From: Pycnopodia helianthoides
Taxonomy: Eukaryota > Echinodermata > Asteroidea > Forcipulatida > Asteriidae
Reading direction: 5' to 3'
NCBI GenBank assembly: GCA_032158295.1
Contig: CM063255.1
Location: forward strand, 2,279,501-2,343,500
Length of the DNA: 64,000 bases
Made by a program: the position numbers and the translations under genes. Positions 1 through 10,510 of this stretch are shown in pieces; position 1 is the stretch's first letter, and each line of letters opens with the position of its first letter. Under the pieces are notes generated by a model. That model did no database searches. It had not been told where the DNA came from and saw nothing but the letters and a program-made list of their open reading frames with translations.

Positions 1-151
1 CTACAGAAACACACTAGAAACACAACAGCATAAACGAACAGGGCCAAGAGTTGTTTTAACACTCGTTGTTTACCAAAGGAAAGAGTCTCAGATTTATTTC
101 AAATCACCTCTGTATTACGAAGTGATTCGCAGAATTTCAGCAAAGTACGAG

Positions 152-673
152 ATGATTGCTGTTCAAGTTTTGTGTCTCGTTTTGGGTTTTGGTTGTGGCT
201 GTTTTCTGGCTGAAATCTGCCCTCCTGACTGGCGCCGATACGGTGAGTCGTGTTACTTTGTGATAACAAAGAAAATGGACTGGTACGAAGCAAGTCGCAC
301 TTGTGCCGAGTCACGAGCAAACCTTGCCATCCCAAACTCAAAATCCGAACAAGATTACATTTGGAAACTATTTCTGAAAGAGTTTGATAATCAGATCCCA
401 TCAAAAAATCTCTGGATTGGTTGTAATGACATCGAGGAGGAGGGAAAGTGGCAACACTGTCCGTTGAAGGGTGACGATGCTTATGAGAATTGGGCTGAAG
501 GGGAACCCAATAATGCTAACGGGGCAGATTGTGGAGTGTTGTGGTTAGCTCGAAATGGCTCTTGGTACGACCAGAAGTGTGACTTGAACAGGTACTCTAT
601 GTGTGAGCTCCCCGTCATCATCAGCCCGATATTCTGCATGCAGACCGGCACTGATGGCCGCCTTGCTCCTTAG
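152..673 (+). CDS. Secreted C-type lectin, copy 1
   Basis: The product is predicted to be a 173-aa secreted carbohydrate-binding protein of the C-type lectin-like domain family. Residues 1-19 form a hydrophobic signal peptide, and the domain runs from Cys23 to Cys151. Visible hallmarks are the opening CPPDW and CYF (Cys23/Cys34, the long-form N-terminal pair), WIG at 88-90, EPN at 118-120 and the closing cysteines 127, 143 and 151. Cys91 and Cys103 may form an extra pair. EPN is the motif associated with mannose-type binding in this family. The usual WND is WYD here (138-140), so calcium-site function is uncertain. The open frame extends upstream only through a GTG at 122; the first ATG is at 152 and gives the same length in all copies. 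It is intronless in the coding part. A 22-residue tail follows the domain. Confidence 0.85.
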   Translation: MIAVQVLCLVLGFGCGCFLAEICPPDWRRYGESCYFVITKKMDWYEASRTCAESRANLAIPNSKSEQDYIWKLFLKEFDNQIPSKNLWIGCNDIEEEGKWQHCPLKGDDAYENWAEGEPNNANGADCGVLWLARNGSWYDQKCDLNRYSMCELPVIISPIFCMQTGTDGRLAP

Positions 674-1334
674 TACAAAGTGTTCAATCGCGTCATAATG
701 GAGATACCGGGAATTATTATCATATGACGTGAACACAAGTAACACATGAACATAAACAGCCACATTCATATTGTGCATAACACTTGCAGTGTGCAGTTTT
801 AAGCAATCTTAGTGATGTATATACTTGTTTAAGCTACGTTTCTCATCTGAGTGTTCGACGTTATTTAGAAAGCACCAAAAACACATCTTTGCACACAACC
901 TAAACAGGTTCGTCAAACATTGAACAATTTGTTTCTGAAGTTAAGCCCAATGCTAGGTTGGATGATATGACGTCATGGAGGAGAATGACGTAATGGATTG
1001 GTAGGGACAAGGACTGGAGTGCGCGTTAAAATGTCGACGGAATTTGTATGGATACGAGGTTGTGAAGTTACATAACTGTATGTGACATTCCTGCCGGTAA
1101 CACCCTTGTATTCTGCCCTCGGATCGAGAATGACTGACGCAATGACAGCATGTTTAACGGTAACGACATAGTCTAACAAATATGTGGCAACAAACAGAAT
1201 ATTAAACGCTCGGAAATAGGAAATCTACTTTTAAACACCCTTTTTTCACAAGTTGAGATATATACCTTTGAATTACAATTTTTAAATAAAGAAGCTGTTA
1301 CGAATTAGTTTTTTTTTTAACATTTCCCCCAAAA
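674..1334 (+). other. 3' flank of lectin copy 1, with AATAAA
   Basis: No coding sequence is seen. The segment resembles the regions after copies 2 and 3, including a TGACGTCAT palindrome near 967. An AATAAA hexamer at 1285-1290 sits about 610 bases after the stop codon. The equivalent position after copy 3 has AATAAA at 6142-6147, whereas copy 2 has lost it. It is a candidate polyadenylation signal. Confidence 0.45.
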
Positions 1335-1537
1335 CGATGCTCATGACAATTGGGCTGAAGGGGAACCCAATAATTATATCAGGGCGGATTGTGGAGTTTT
1401 ACAGTAAGCTGAAATTGGTACTTGGAACGACCAGTAATTTGTGTGACTTAGACTGGTACACTATGTGTGAGCTCCCCGTCATCATCAGCCCGATATTCTG
1501 CATGCAGACCGGTACTGATGGCCGCCTTGCTCCTTAG
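1335..1537 (+). pseudogene. C-type lectin C-terminal fragment (broken)
   Basis: This is a remnant of the last third of the lectin gene. In the lectin frame it reads NWAEGEPNN followed by the Cys127 region, then hits in-frame stops after the cysteine (near 1406 and 1435), and finally rejoins the conserved MCELP and C-terminal tail in another frame. The signal peptide and the first two thirds of the domain are absent. It keeps WND in the calcium-site position, where the intact copies have WYD or WDD. The 3' flank homology continues to about 1640. Confidence 0.8.
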
Positions 1538-1904
1538 TACAAAGTGGTCAATCGCGTCATAATGGAGAAACCGGGAATTATTGTCAGACGTAGTGAACAC
1601 AAGTAACACATCAACTGGAAAACGAGTTTATCACAAAACTTAGTTTGTTCTTAGAAAATATTTTTTTTATTTTCTCAGAATGATTCGGATAAAAGTGGAC
1701 TCTTAAAAAAAGAAATATTTGTAGCCGCCTTTTAAAATAATTATTACCGATGGTTGTTAATTCTGTCTTTTTAAAGTTGGAAACAAAAAGACTGAGAAGT
1801 GTGCGATATCAACAGTTTTATCTGCATAACTTCATTATCTCAGGTCCGGGAAAAAAGAGTGTATTAGAAGTCGAGTTTCATGTTTTTTTTGCGTTTTCAT
1901 TTGT

Positions 1905-2020
1905 TGCGCCGTCGCTGATAAGCTTGCAGAGTTGTGGCCGTGCCATAAAGGACCTCGCTCTTTATCGCACGGCCACATCCATGCCTGTTTTAAACGGCCG
2001 TTTACTCGCCGCCTACTCTT
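1905..2020. mobile_element. Short hairpin element (GTGGCCGTGC family), copy 1
   Basis: Inverted arms are built on GTGGCCGTGCCATAAAG (about 1934) and CTTTATCGCACGGCCAC (about 1959), flanked by TTTAAACGGCCG. The same hairpin is found at 24566-24690. It lies between lectin pseudogene and lectin copy 2. No coding potential is seen; it is probably a miniature inverted-repeat element. Confidence 0.6.
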
Positions 2021-2321
2021 TTATTCCCTTAATAAAATCGACGTTTAATTTAATTTCGCCCCTGAAACGTTATCACTATCGCAAAGATAAGAAAATCAAT
2101 GAAAACGCATTATCACGGTATAACCTGTTGGCATGTCAGCGACGTTTACCTTTGTCCCCCAGTGGTTTAGCTATAGAAACACTCTATAAACACAACAGCA
2201 TTAACGGGCAGGGCCAAGAGTCGTTTTAACACTCGCTGTCTACCAAAGGAATGAGTCTTAGATTTATTTCAAATCACCTCTGTATTACGAAGTGATTCGC
2301 AGAATTTCAGCAAAGTACGAG

Positions 2322-2843
2322 ATGATTGCTGTTCAAGTTTTGGGTCTCGTTTTGGGTTTTGGTTGTGGCTGTTATCTTGCTGAAATCTGCCCTCCTGATT
2401 GGCGCCGATACGGTGAGTCGTGTTACTTCATGATAACAGAGGTAATGGACTGGTACGAAGCAAATCGCACTTGTGCCGAGTCACGAGCAAACCTTGCCAT
2501 CCCAAACTCACAATCCGAACAAGATTACATTTGGGAACTATTTCTGAAAGAGTTTGATAATCAGATCCCATCCAAAAATCTCTGGATTGGTTGCAATGAC
2601 ATCGAGGAGGAGGGAAAGTGGCAACACTGTCCGTTGAAGGGTGACGATGCTTATGAGAATTGGGCTGAAGGGGAACCCGATAATGTTAAAGAGGCAGATT
2701 GTGGAGTGTTGTGGCGAGCTCAAAATGGCTCTTGGGACGACCAGTCGTGTGACTTTGGCAAGTACTCTATGTGTGAGCTCCCCGTCATCATCAGCCCGAT
2801 ATTCTGCATGCACACCGGCACTGATGGCCGCCTTGCTCCTTAG
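2322..2843 (+). CDS. Secreted C-type lectin, copy 2 (EPD variant)
   Basis: A 173-aa paralogue of copies 1 and 3 with the same signal peptide, cysteine positions and C-terminal tail. The sugar-contact triplet at 118-120 is EPD rather than EPN, and the downstream calcium-site triplet is WDD. In this family EPN is linked to mannose-type and QPD to galactose-type specificity, so EPD is an unusual mixed form; a change of ligand is inference. Other differences cluster between residues 118 and 147, next to the binding loop. The first ATG at 2322 matches the other copies. It is intronless. The upstream sequence near 2185 reads CTATAAAC, a possible TATA-like element not shared by copy 3. Confidence 0.85.
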   Translation: MIAVQVLGLVLGFGCGCYLAEICPPDWRRYGESCYFMITEVMDWYEANRTCAESRANLAIPNSQSEQDYIWELFLKEFDNQIPSKNLWIGCNDIEEEGKWQHCPLKGDDAYENWAEGEPDNVKEADCGVLWRAQNGSWDDQSCDFGKYSMCELPVIISPIFCMHTGTDGRLAP

Positions 2844-4917
2844 TACAAAGTGGTCAATCGCGTCATAATGGAGATACCGGGAATTATTGTCATACGAAGT
2901 AAACACAAGTAACACATGAACCGCTACAAACAGTCACAACAGTATTGTGCATCACAATATTAGTCACACTGGCACTGTGCAGTGTTTTAAGCAATCTTAG
3001 TGTGTTATATATTAAGCTGTGTTTCTTTATCCGAGTGTTTAACATTACTTAGCAAGCACCAAAGACATAGTTTTGCACACAATCCAAACAGGATTGTCAA
3101 ACATAGTTAGATTTGGGTATGAAAGTTTAACCGAAGTCTAGGCAAGTGGGCCTATTTGGATTGGATGTATGACGTCATCGATGAGAGAAAGAGACAGTTT
3201 TCTCAGTTGAAGGGTGACACTGGCGTTTATGGAATGGAGTTGATTGACGTAATGGATTGATATGGACCAGGACTGGAGTGCGTGTTAAATTGTCAAGGGC
3301 ATTTTTAATGGATACGAGGTTGGAAAGTAACTTAGCTGTATGTGACATTCCTGCCGGTAACACCCTCGTACCCTGCCATCGGAGCAAGAATGACTGCCTC
3401 AATGACAGTATATTTAACCACAGTGATAACATTTAAAAGCATGTGGCAAAAAAAGAATAATGATAAGCTCGGAAATAGAAGTCTACATTATAAACACCTT
3501 TTTTCACATTTTGAAGAATATACCTTTGAATTAAAATATATACAAGCTGTTACGAAATAATGTTGATGAGAATTTCCCCAAACATGTAAACCACCTAGAG
3601 ACTCTACCAACAAATAATACTTGGTAACAAAATAACCCAAATCTGAGTCTGGTGGAGTCTGATTCAAGTCTTGACTCTGATCTCATGTCATTTGACTCGG
3701 TATCCAGACCAAATAGCATCATATCTTTCCAACCCACATATTAGGTGAGGAAAAATCCATGTATTGAATGCCGAACCAGGAATGTTGTTGTTGATATCAA
3801 TGACGTCACATTTTAAATTTTGCTTCGACAGAATATCAAATAAAATGGCATTTTTAATAATTTTAACGTAAGGGTTAAAGACTGGAAGTATTTTTGTCCA
3901 CTTTTTATAAGACATCTACCTATTGGCAACGAGTGCATCACAAAACTGAATTTGGTCTTAGATCAGAATTTTTTTTTTCCTTTAGAAGAACTGTTCAGTG
4001 TACTTAAAAACCTGTCTGTAGACGCCTTTAGCAATAGCTGTTACCGATGGTTGTTTCATTTTGTCTATATGAAGGTGAATTAAAAAAAAATATTGTGCAA
4101 TATAAAAAGTTTAATCTGTACTGATTTATTATCTCAGGTCCAAGAAAAAAAACAAAGTGTACCACAGTACCACCAGTCGAGCTTCTTGTTTTTGCTTTTG
4201 AATTTGTTGAACCTTGACTCATAAACAGATGACACGTGTTTGCTATGAAACGGTATTTCAACACGCAGTCAGTCTGCTGATGCCGAATTGCAAAACTTAG
4301 GCTACAGGCATTTCTATGCTTCAAATCAATTTAACTAAACAGTGGTTAAGACTTAAGAAATGGTCAGGTCCTTCCTTAACATATTAATTTTGAGTACACA
4401 GCTGCACTGTGTATATCAGAAACTTGTCAAAAATGGCGGATTCGTCACCCCAAAATAGCTGCATATAAATGCATGGATACGCAATTTACTCGCTGTCTGG
4501 TTCTGCTATAAACTTGGCATTAATTATTTTTGTCTGCGTTTCATTGTCACCCTGTAAACGTGGCCGCTGTGCCAAAAAAAGTTGCATAGAATTTTGGGTA
4601 CACATTACTCGCTGTGTAGTTCTGCAATAAAACCGCCGTTTAATTAAATTTCGCCCTTGAAACGTAATCACTATGGCATCGAAATAACAAAAAAATCAAA
4701 GGAGTCGCCTTTCTACGATGTAACCTGTTGGCATTTGAGCAGCGTTTACCTCCTCCAGTGGTTTGGCTACAGAAACACACTAGAAACACAACAGCATAAA
4801 CGAACAGGGCCAAGAGTCGTTTTAACACTCGTTGTTTACCAAAGGAAAGAGTCTCCGACTTATTTCAAATCACCTCTGTATTACGAAGTGATTCGCAGAA
4901 TTTCAGCAAAGTACGAG
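2844..4917 (+). other. Lectin intergenic spacer
   Basis: From 2844 to about 3760 the sequence is the conserved lectin 3' flank, including TGACGTCAT near 3170. From 3760 to about 4620 I see only AT-rich sequence without a supportable gene. From about 4735 the conserved 5' flank of copy 3 begins. An acceptor-like AATTTCAG ends 11 bases before the start codon in each copy, so a 5' untranslated intron is possible. Confidence 0.4.
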
Positions 4918-5439
4918 ATGATTGCTGTTCAAGTTTTGTGTCTCGTTTTGGGTTTTGGCTGTGGCTTATTTCTGGCTGAAATCTGCCCTCCTGACTGGCG
5001 CCAAAACGGTGAGTCGTGTTACTTTGTGATAACAAAGAAAATGGACTGGTACGAAGCAAATCGCACTTGTGCCGAGTCAGGAGCAAACCTTGCCATCCCA
5101 AACTCACAATCCGAACAAGATTACATTCGGGAACTATTTCTGAAAGAGTTTGATGATCAGATCCCATCTAACAATCTCTGGATTGGTTGTAATGACATCG
5201 AGGAGGAGGGAAAGTGGCAACACTGTCCGTTGAAGGGTGACGATGCTTATGAGAATTGGGCTGAAGGGGAACCCAATAATGTTAACGGGGCAGATTGTGG
5301 AGTGTTGCGGTTAGATCGAAATGGCTCTTGGGATGACCAGATGTGTGACTTTGACAAGTACTCTATGTGTGAGCTCCCCGTCATCACCAGCCCGATATTC
5401 TGCATGCAGACCGGCACTGATGGCCGCCTTGCTCCTTAG
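4918..5439 (+). CDS. Secreted C-type lectin, copy 3
   Basis: A 173-aa secreted C-type lectin nearly identical to copy 1. The signal peptide is residues 1-19 and the domain Cys23-Cys151. EPN is retained at 118-120, followed by WDD in place of WND. The open frame continues upstream to 4657 only because no stop interrupts the flank; the ATG at 4918 is chosen because it aligns exactly with the start in copies 1 and 2. A conserved 3' flank follows to about 6340, with an AATAAA at 6142-6147. Coding is intronless, like its neighbours, which is compatible with expansion by tandem DNA duplication, since the non-coding flanks are copied too. Confidence 0.85.
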   Translation: MIAVQVLCLVLGFGCGLFLAEICPPDWRQNGESCYFVITKKMDWYEANRTCAESGANLAIPNSQSEQDYIRELFLKEFDDQIPSNNLWIGCNDIEEEGKWQHCPLKGDDAYENWAEGEPNNVNGADCGVLRLDRNGSWDDQMCDFDKYSMCELPVITSPIFCMQTGTDGRLAP

Positions 5440-6452
5440 TATCAAAGTGTTCAATCGCGTCATAATGGAGATACCGGGAATTATTGTCATACGAAGTGAA
5501 CACAAGTAACACAGGAACCGTTACAAACAGTCAAAACAGTATTGTGCATCACAATTTTAGTCACACTGGCACTGTGCAGTGTTCTAAGCAATCTTAGTGT
5601 GGTATATATTAAGCTGTGTTTCTTTATCTGAGTGTTTAACATTACTTAGCAAGCACCAAAGACACAGTTTTGCACACTATCCAAACAGGATTGTCAAACA
5701 TAGTTAGATTTGGTTATGAAAGTTTAACCGAAGTCTAGGCAAGTGGGCCTATTTGGATTGGATGTATGACGTCATCGATGAGAAAAAGAGGCAGTTTTCT
5801 AAATTGAAGGGTGACACTGGCGTTTATGGAAAGGAGTTGATTGACGTAATGGATTGATATGGACCAAGACTGGAGAGCGTGTTAAATTGTCAAGGGCATT
5901 TCAATGGGTACGAGGTTGGAAAGTAACTTAGCTGTATGTGACATTCCTGCCGGTAACACCCTTGTACCCTGCCTTCAGACCGAGAATGACTGCCGCTATG
6001 ACAGTATGTTTAACGACAACGGTATAATTTAAAAACATGTGGCAAAAAAGTATATTTAACGCTCGGAAATAGACATTTACTAGTTATAAACACCTTTTTT
6101 TAAAAAACAATTTGAGATATATACATTTGAATTAAAATATAAATAAACAAACTGTTACAAATTGGTTTTAAAGACAGTTTCCCAAAAACCTGTAAATCAC
6201 CTAGAGACTCCACCAGCAAAGAATACATGGTAAGAAAATGACTCAAATTCGAGCCTGATGTAGTCTGATTCATGTCTTGACACTGATCTCGTGTCATTTG
6301 ACTCAGTATGCAGACCAATTTGCTTCGTAACTATCCACTCCCCATACCAGGTAAGGGTCAGTTCTACCAGGAAGTTTTAGAATGCAACAGTTAATGTTAA
6401 TGCAAAACTGATTATTGGATTACATTGAAATTACGAATTGGGACAATTCAAG

Positions 6453-7320
6453 CAAACAAGCCTTTGATTGCAAACAAGCCTTGGTTGCAAACAAGCCTTG
6501 GTTGCAAACAAGCCTTGGTTGCAAACAAGCCTTGGTTGCAAACGAGCCTTGGTTGCAAACAAGCCTTGGTTGCAAACAAGCCTTGGTTGCAAACAAGCCT
6601 TGGTTGCAAACATGCCTTGGTTGCAAACGAGCCTTGGTTGCAAACAAGCCTTGGTTGCAAACAAGCCTTGGTTGCTAACAAGCCTTGGTTGCAAACAAGC
6701 CTTGGTTGCAAACAAGCCTTTGTTGCAAACAAGCCTTGGTTGCAAACAAGCCTTGGTTGCAAACATGCCTTGGTTGCAAACGAGCCTTGGTTGCAGCCCT
6801 GGTTGCAAACAAGCCCTGGTTGCAAACAAGCCCTGGTTGCAAACAAGCCCTGGTTGCAAACAAGCCCTGGTTGCAAACAAGCCCTGGTTGCAAACAAGCC
6901 CTGGTTGCAAACAAGCCCTGGTTGCAAATAAGCCCTGGTTGCAAACAAGCCCTGGTTGCAAACAAGTCTTGGTTGCAAACAAGCCCTGGTTGCAAACAAG
7001 CCCTGGTTGCAAACAAGCCCTGGTTGCAAACAAGCCCTGGTTGCAAACAAGCCCTGGTTGAAAAACAAGCCTGGTTGCAAACAAGCCCTGGTTGCAAACA
7101 AGTCCTGGTTGCAAACAAGCCCTGGTTGCAAACAAGCCCTGGTTGCAAACAAGCCTGGTTGCAAACAAGCCCTGGTTTCAAACAAGCCCTGGTTGCAAAC
7201 AAGCCCTGGTTGCAAACAAGCCCTGGTTGAAAAAAAACCTTGGTTGCAAACAAGCCTTGGTTGAAAACAAGCCTTGGTTGCAAACAAGCCTTGGTTGAAA
7301 ACAAACCTTGGTTGCAGGCA
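6453..7320. repeat. 17-bp palindromic minisatellite, about 50 copies
   Basis: The unit is CAAACAAGCCTTGGTTG, repeated about 50 times. Because 17 is not a multiple of three and few units contain stops, long open frames appear in all frames on both strands; these are artefacts. Units to about 6790 carry CCTTGG, those from about 6800 to 7225 carry CCCTGG, and the last few return to CCTTGG, so blocks were amplified separately. Each unit is a near palindrome (14 of 17 positions match its reverse complement). The right end merges into a tRNA-like repeat at 7310-7340. Confidence 0.95.
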
Positions 7321-7720
7321 AGACCTTGATTCGAATCTAAGTTTGCTTAGAAAAGAAAGGAACAAACTTTTTGTTTACACCATCATCATTAATCAAACAA
7401 AATTGATACTGTATGTAGAGAAAACGAACGTTTATTATGAGCAGAACAGTTAGCGCAACTCAACAGTTGATGCTAACTTACATTGCAGGACCTTGGTTCA
7501 AATCCAAATTTGCTCAGAAAAAAAAGATTTGTTTTATTTATTTTTGTTTTTTTAATACATAATAATAATGTTTAATCAAATACAAATTACGTTTTATTTA
7601 GAGACAAAACACGTTTCTTATAATTAGCAGAACAGTTAGCGCAACTGGATAGTAGATGGTAATGCACATTGCAGGACCATGGTTTGAATCCAAGTTGGCT
7701 CAGAAAAGACATTTAACCTT
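7310..7720 (+). repeat. tRNA-like repeat units (SINE-like), two and a half copies
   Basis: Two units contain TAGCGCAACTGG or TAGCGCAACT (7450 and 7636), which match the tRNA A-box consensus, followed about 40 bases later by GGTTCAAATCC (about 7496) and GGTTTGAATCC (about 7680), which match the B-box. A half unit with GATTCGAATC lies at about 7327, at the end of the minisatellite. Units are about 186 bp apart. The same units form a longer array at 20620-21760. No cloverleaf good enough for a functional tRNA is seen. Confidence 0.7.
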
Positions 7721-7759
7721 TATTGCTTCTTCCTTCAGATGGGACGTAAGGCCGTAGGT

Positions 7760-8320
7760 CTCAGTGTGTTGTCACCCTTATTGCTAAGGAAAGGGCTTTG
7801 CCACAGTGTTTCTGACAATGGCTGCCCTTGCAGCGAGGCACCCAACCACAGTGCTGTGGCACATACCAAGAAAAACATAACCATTTCAAAATGGTAGATC
7901 CCAACCCCGTGATACTCCGTGATATCCTGCAGTGTACCAATACACACGTTTCAGGAGGGGTGTCAATCAACGGGGGTCGTCAATTTGGTCAGGAGGGGTG
8001 GTGGAAAAAAATGTTTCCCCATAGCTCATGCACAAACTCCTATCTCTGCGGCACGTGCGCCACAGATCACTACCACAGCTTGTTGGTAAGACATGTTGTG
8101 TCTGACCGCTCTAGGTTCAATGGCCTTTTGTGGATGAAGTTCTTGTGATCTTGTGCCGACAGCAGACTTGTTTAGCAGACATAAATCATTGAGATAAGGC
8201 AGAACAGACCCTCTTAACCTCTTAACCTATCAAATGGGCCTGCCACACCTTTGTGACAGGATGACGTAACACCGTTGAGCCAAAACAGGTGCCCCGTTGC
8301 AAGGTATAAGGTGCTACATA
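7760..8320 (+). repeat. Dispersed repeat, copy 1
   Basis: This segment is repeated in the same orientation at about 22590-23065, with shared blocks such as CTGCAGTGTACCAATACACA and GGCACGTGCGCCACAGATCA. Both copies end near ATGACGTAACACCGTTG. Short open frames of about 100 codons in it are not conserved end to end. It is probably a non-autonomous mobile element or part of one; I cannot name the family. Confidence 0.7.
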
Positions 8321-8329
8321 AATGGGTCT

Positions 8330-9400
8330 CAGTTTTAAAACGTCAAAACCTGTTTAACAAGTTTTTCTCTTTGTTCCAGCGCCTCGACCACCATATTGTT
8401 GCATGCGTGCGCTAGATAAGACTCAACTATTACTGTTATATAAACACGTAATTTGCTTAGCACAGAAAATCCTGCCGAGCAAAATTAGCTAACCAGCCAA
8501 AACTTCCAATGTACTATGATTGCTTGTGACCCTTTTCCCGCTTATTTTTTACTGTTTACAATCAATTACTGTATATTTAACAACCCTCAGGATTCCCTAG
8601 CTCTACAAAAAGATCTTAACGAGTTAATCTTATATACCCAAATGCATAAAGCTATTAGGCAAACAGATTTGCCTTAAAATAGCACATACAATTCCTGCTG
8701 AGAAAGATTTGGTTTCAAAACCAAAATTTCAAGTAAAGCACATTGTTTGTGACTGGTACCTAGCTTAGATTTGCTTAGCATATATATTGATGTGCTTAAC
8801 AACTTCGAGGAACTGAGCCAGCTGTATTACTTGAGGCATATAGTCTTCAGATGGCCATCAATTATTTGCATTTTTAGTGGGGTAGTGTGATGCCAAAAAT
8901 TAACAAAAATTTGTGCACATTACTCTAAATGGTTTTGATAAACCACTTTGACATGTACAAAAGCTCACATAATACTATTTTTACTTTACGAACTTACAAC
9001 TTTCTGTTTCTGTTTTGTTTTTGAACACTTCAGACATTGCCACAGCTAACCAATTAATTTAACAATAATTGCTTAAAAATTTCGGTGAACAATATACATG
9101 ATTTATTTATAGAACATTAATGTACTTAATTGATTGGTCTCGTCTGCCACTATGTTTGACGCAGATTTGGCACATACGGAAGTTAGGAAAGTTACATTGA
9201 GATATAGTTCGTAATAACATTTTAACACTCAATAATGCAAAGTTTTGTTCAGCTACATACAAAGGATATTGCTTTAATATTTGTTTTTAAGTTAAGACTC
9301 TTTATTTATAAGAATGATAACAACTATTTACGGTTGTGTTATTAAGCTCTAAATCTAAATTACGTCATCAATTCCTCTATACGCAAAATTTAATTTTGTA
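8330..9400. other. AT-rich stretch with no recognised gene
   Basis: I see no coding exon, RNA gene or repeat structure that I can support here. Reading frames are short and broken. Confidence 0.4.
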
Positions 9401-9402
9401 CA

Positions 9403-9532
9403 ACTGGGTCCAATTTAGGGCTCTGCTAAACCCAAGAAGTATTTACTTAAGACGCTCTATAAAGCACAAATTTCTATGGATAGTAAGCGCATATTTCAAC
9501 GATAAGCAGAGCCATAAAATTGGGCCTAGGTC
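9403..9532. mobile_element. Miniature inverted-repeat element (CCAATTT..GGGCTCTGCT type)
   Basis: The left end reads CTGGGTCCAATTTAGGGCTC and the right end GAGCCATAAAATTGGGCCTA, forming terminal inverted repeats around a short AT-rich core that includes AAGCGCATATTTCAACG. A related, longer element occupies 26728-27010. Confidence 0.6.
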
Positions 9533-9609
9533 TGATTTATTGACAAGCTAAACATGATGTATATAACAACCTTTTTATTTCAAAACCTGCATTTAAATAA
9601 TCTCTCTCA

Positions 9610-10112
9610 TAGACCGTGCAAGTCTCGCGCGTGCCATAAACGAGAAAACAACTCCAACAATACTTCTTTTAAGTTATGATTTAAACAAAACTCTTGAAAA
9701 TAAAAATAATAATAACAGCAAATTGATGTATTATACAATTTCATCTTTTATATAATGCAACTAATTTCTTGAAATTAACAGTGAAACAAATTTCTAACTT
9801 GGGACGAGAATGCTTTTCAGCAACCCCATTTGCAAATCACGCCCGAAAATGGGAGACCAATACCTAGGTTTAATGAAAATATGAAAGTCAGTTGGACAAG
9901 ATTCTAAATTTCTTGTTTTCAAGTAGCCAGAAACGAATCAGTTAAGTCTTATTCTCTGTTTTTCTTTGTTGATTTTATTTTACCAACAATAAATTGATTT
10001 GTTATAGCCATAAACAATATTAAACTGATTTGAAGAAACAGAAAACTCATTATGGATGGGACCCACTTGGTCCGGAAGTTCGAATACGCGCGAGACTTGC
10101 AGAGTCTACAGC
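9610..10112. mobile_element. Inverted-repeat element with TCTCGCGCGT ends
   Basis: Ends are GACCGTGCAAGTCTCGCGCG on the left and its inverted counterpart CGCGCGAGACTTGCAGAGTC on the right. The same ends bound shorter elements at 30490-30645 and 63768-63912. No coding sequence of its own is seen. Confidence 0.6.
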
Positions 10113-10378
10113 GGGTGAAAAGGACCCGTTATTGACGCCATTCCTTAAAATGTATTTAACACCAATACGAGACACATTAATTACTACCCCCTTCTCTGAG
10201 GAAAAAACTCGAAACAACTGAAAAATATGTTGAAAATGACAAAAATCACAAACCCCATCAATCAGCTGACCCCTAATAACAACTGTTTTACAATATGACC
10301 CTTGATTAAAGTGATGGGGGAAAGTCCGACAAAATGGTGGTGATCGACGGCAACAGCTTTGCAACTTTGCAATTAAAC

Positions 10379-10384
10379 TTTATT
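10379..10384 (-). promoter_or_regulatory. Candidate polyadenylation signal of the tectonin gene
   Basis: TTTATT on + (AATAAA on minus) lies 127 bases after the stop codon of the tectonin gene, a normal position for a metazoan poly(A) signal. Confidence 0.5.
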
Positions 10385-10510
10385 CGTGCTTCAGCTGTGC
10401 TTCAGTGTGCCGCCAAGTGCCCTGGCATGAGGCTGCCACCAAATAAAGGATGAATGGTTTTTATGCACATGGGTTGGTTGTTGTTTATCGAGGAACCAAA
10501 AGTAATCGGA

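Larger units (their letters stand above)
1..6340 (+). repeat. Tandem segmental duplication carrying C-type lectin genes
   Basis: Three copies of a block with the same order are visible: a 5' flank, a lectin open frame and a long conserved 3' flank. Start codons lie at 152, 2322 and 4918, so the repeat period is about 2.2 and 2.6 kb. The 5' flanks share the stretch around AACACAACAGCATAAACG (near 25, 2190 and 4790). The 3' flanks of copies 2 and 3 align from the stop codon to about 3760 and 6340, including a TGACGTCAT motif near 3170 and 5767. Copy 1 begins at or before the window edge. A fourth, degraded block lies at 1335-1640. Confidence 0.85.

Noticed and set aside
1750..2229. 159-codon frame upstream of lectin copy 2
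   Set aside because: It runs through a hairpin mobile element and the lectin 5' flank; the equivalent flank of copy 3 does not keep the frame.
6415..7365. Open frames of 100-305 codons on both strands
   Set aside because: They are a consequence of the 17-bp minisatellite, which lacks stops in most frames; no signal or domain, and the reading is repeated nonsense in every frame.
7828..8148. 106-codon frame in the dispersed repeat as a gene
   Set aside because: The second copy (22554-22850) differs in start, end and frame; the DNA is a repeat with no recognised domain.
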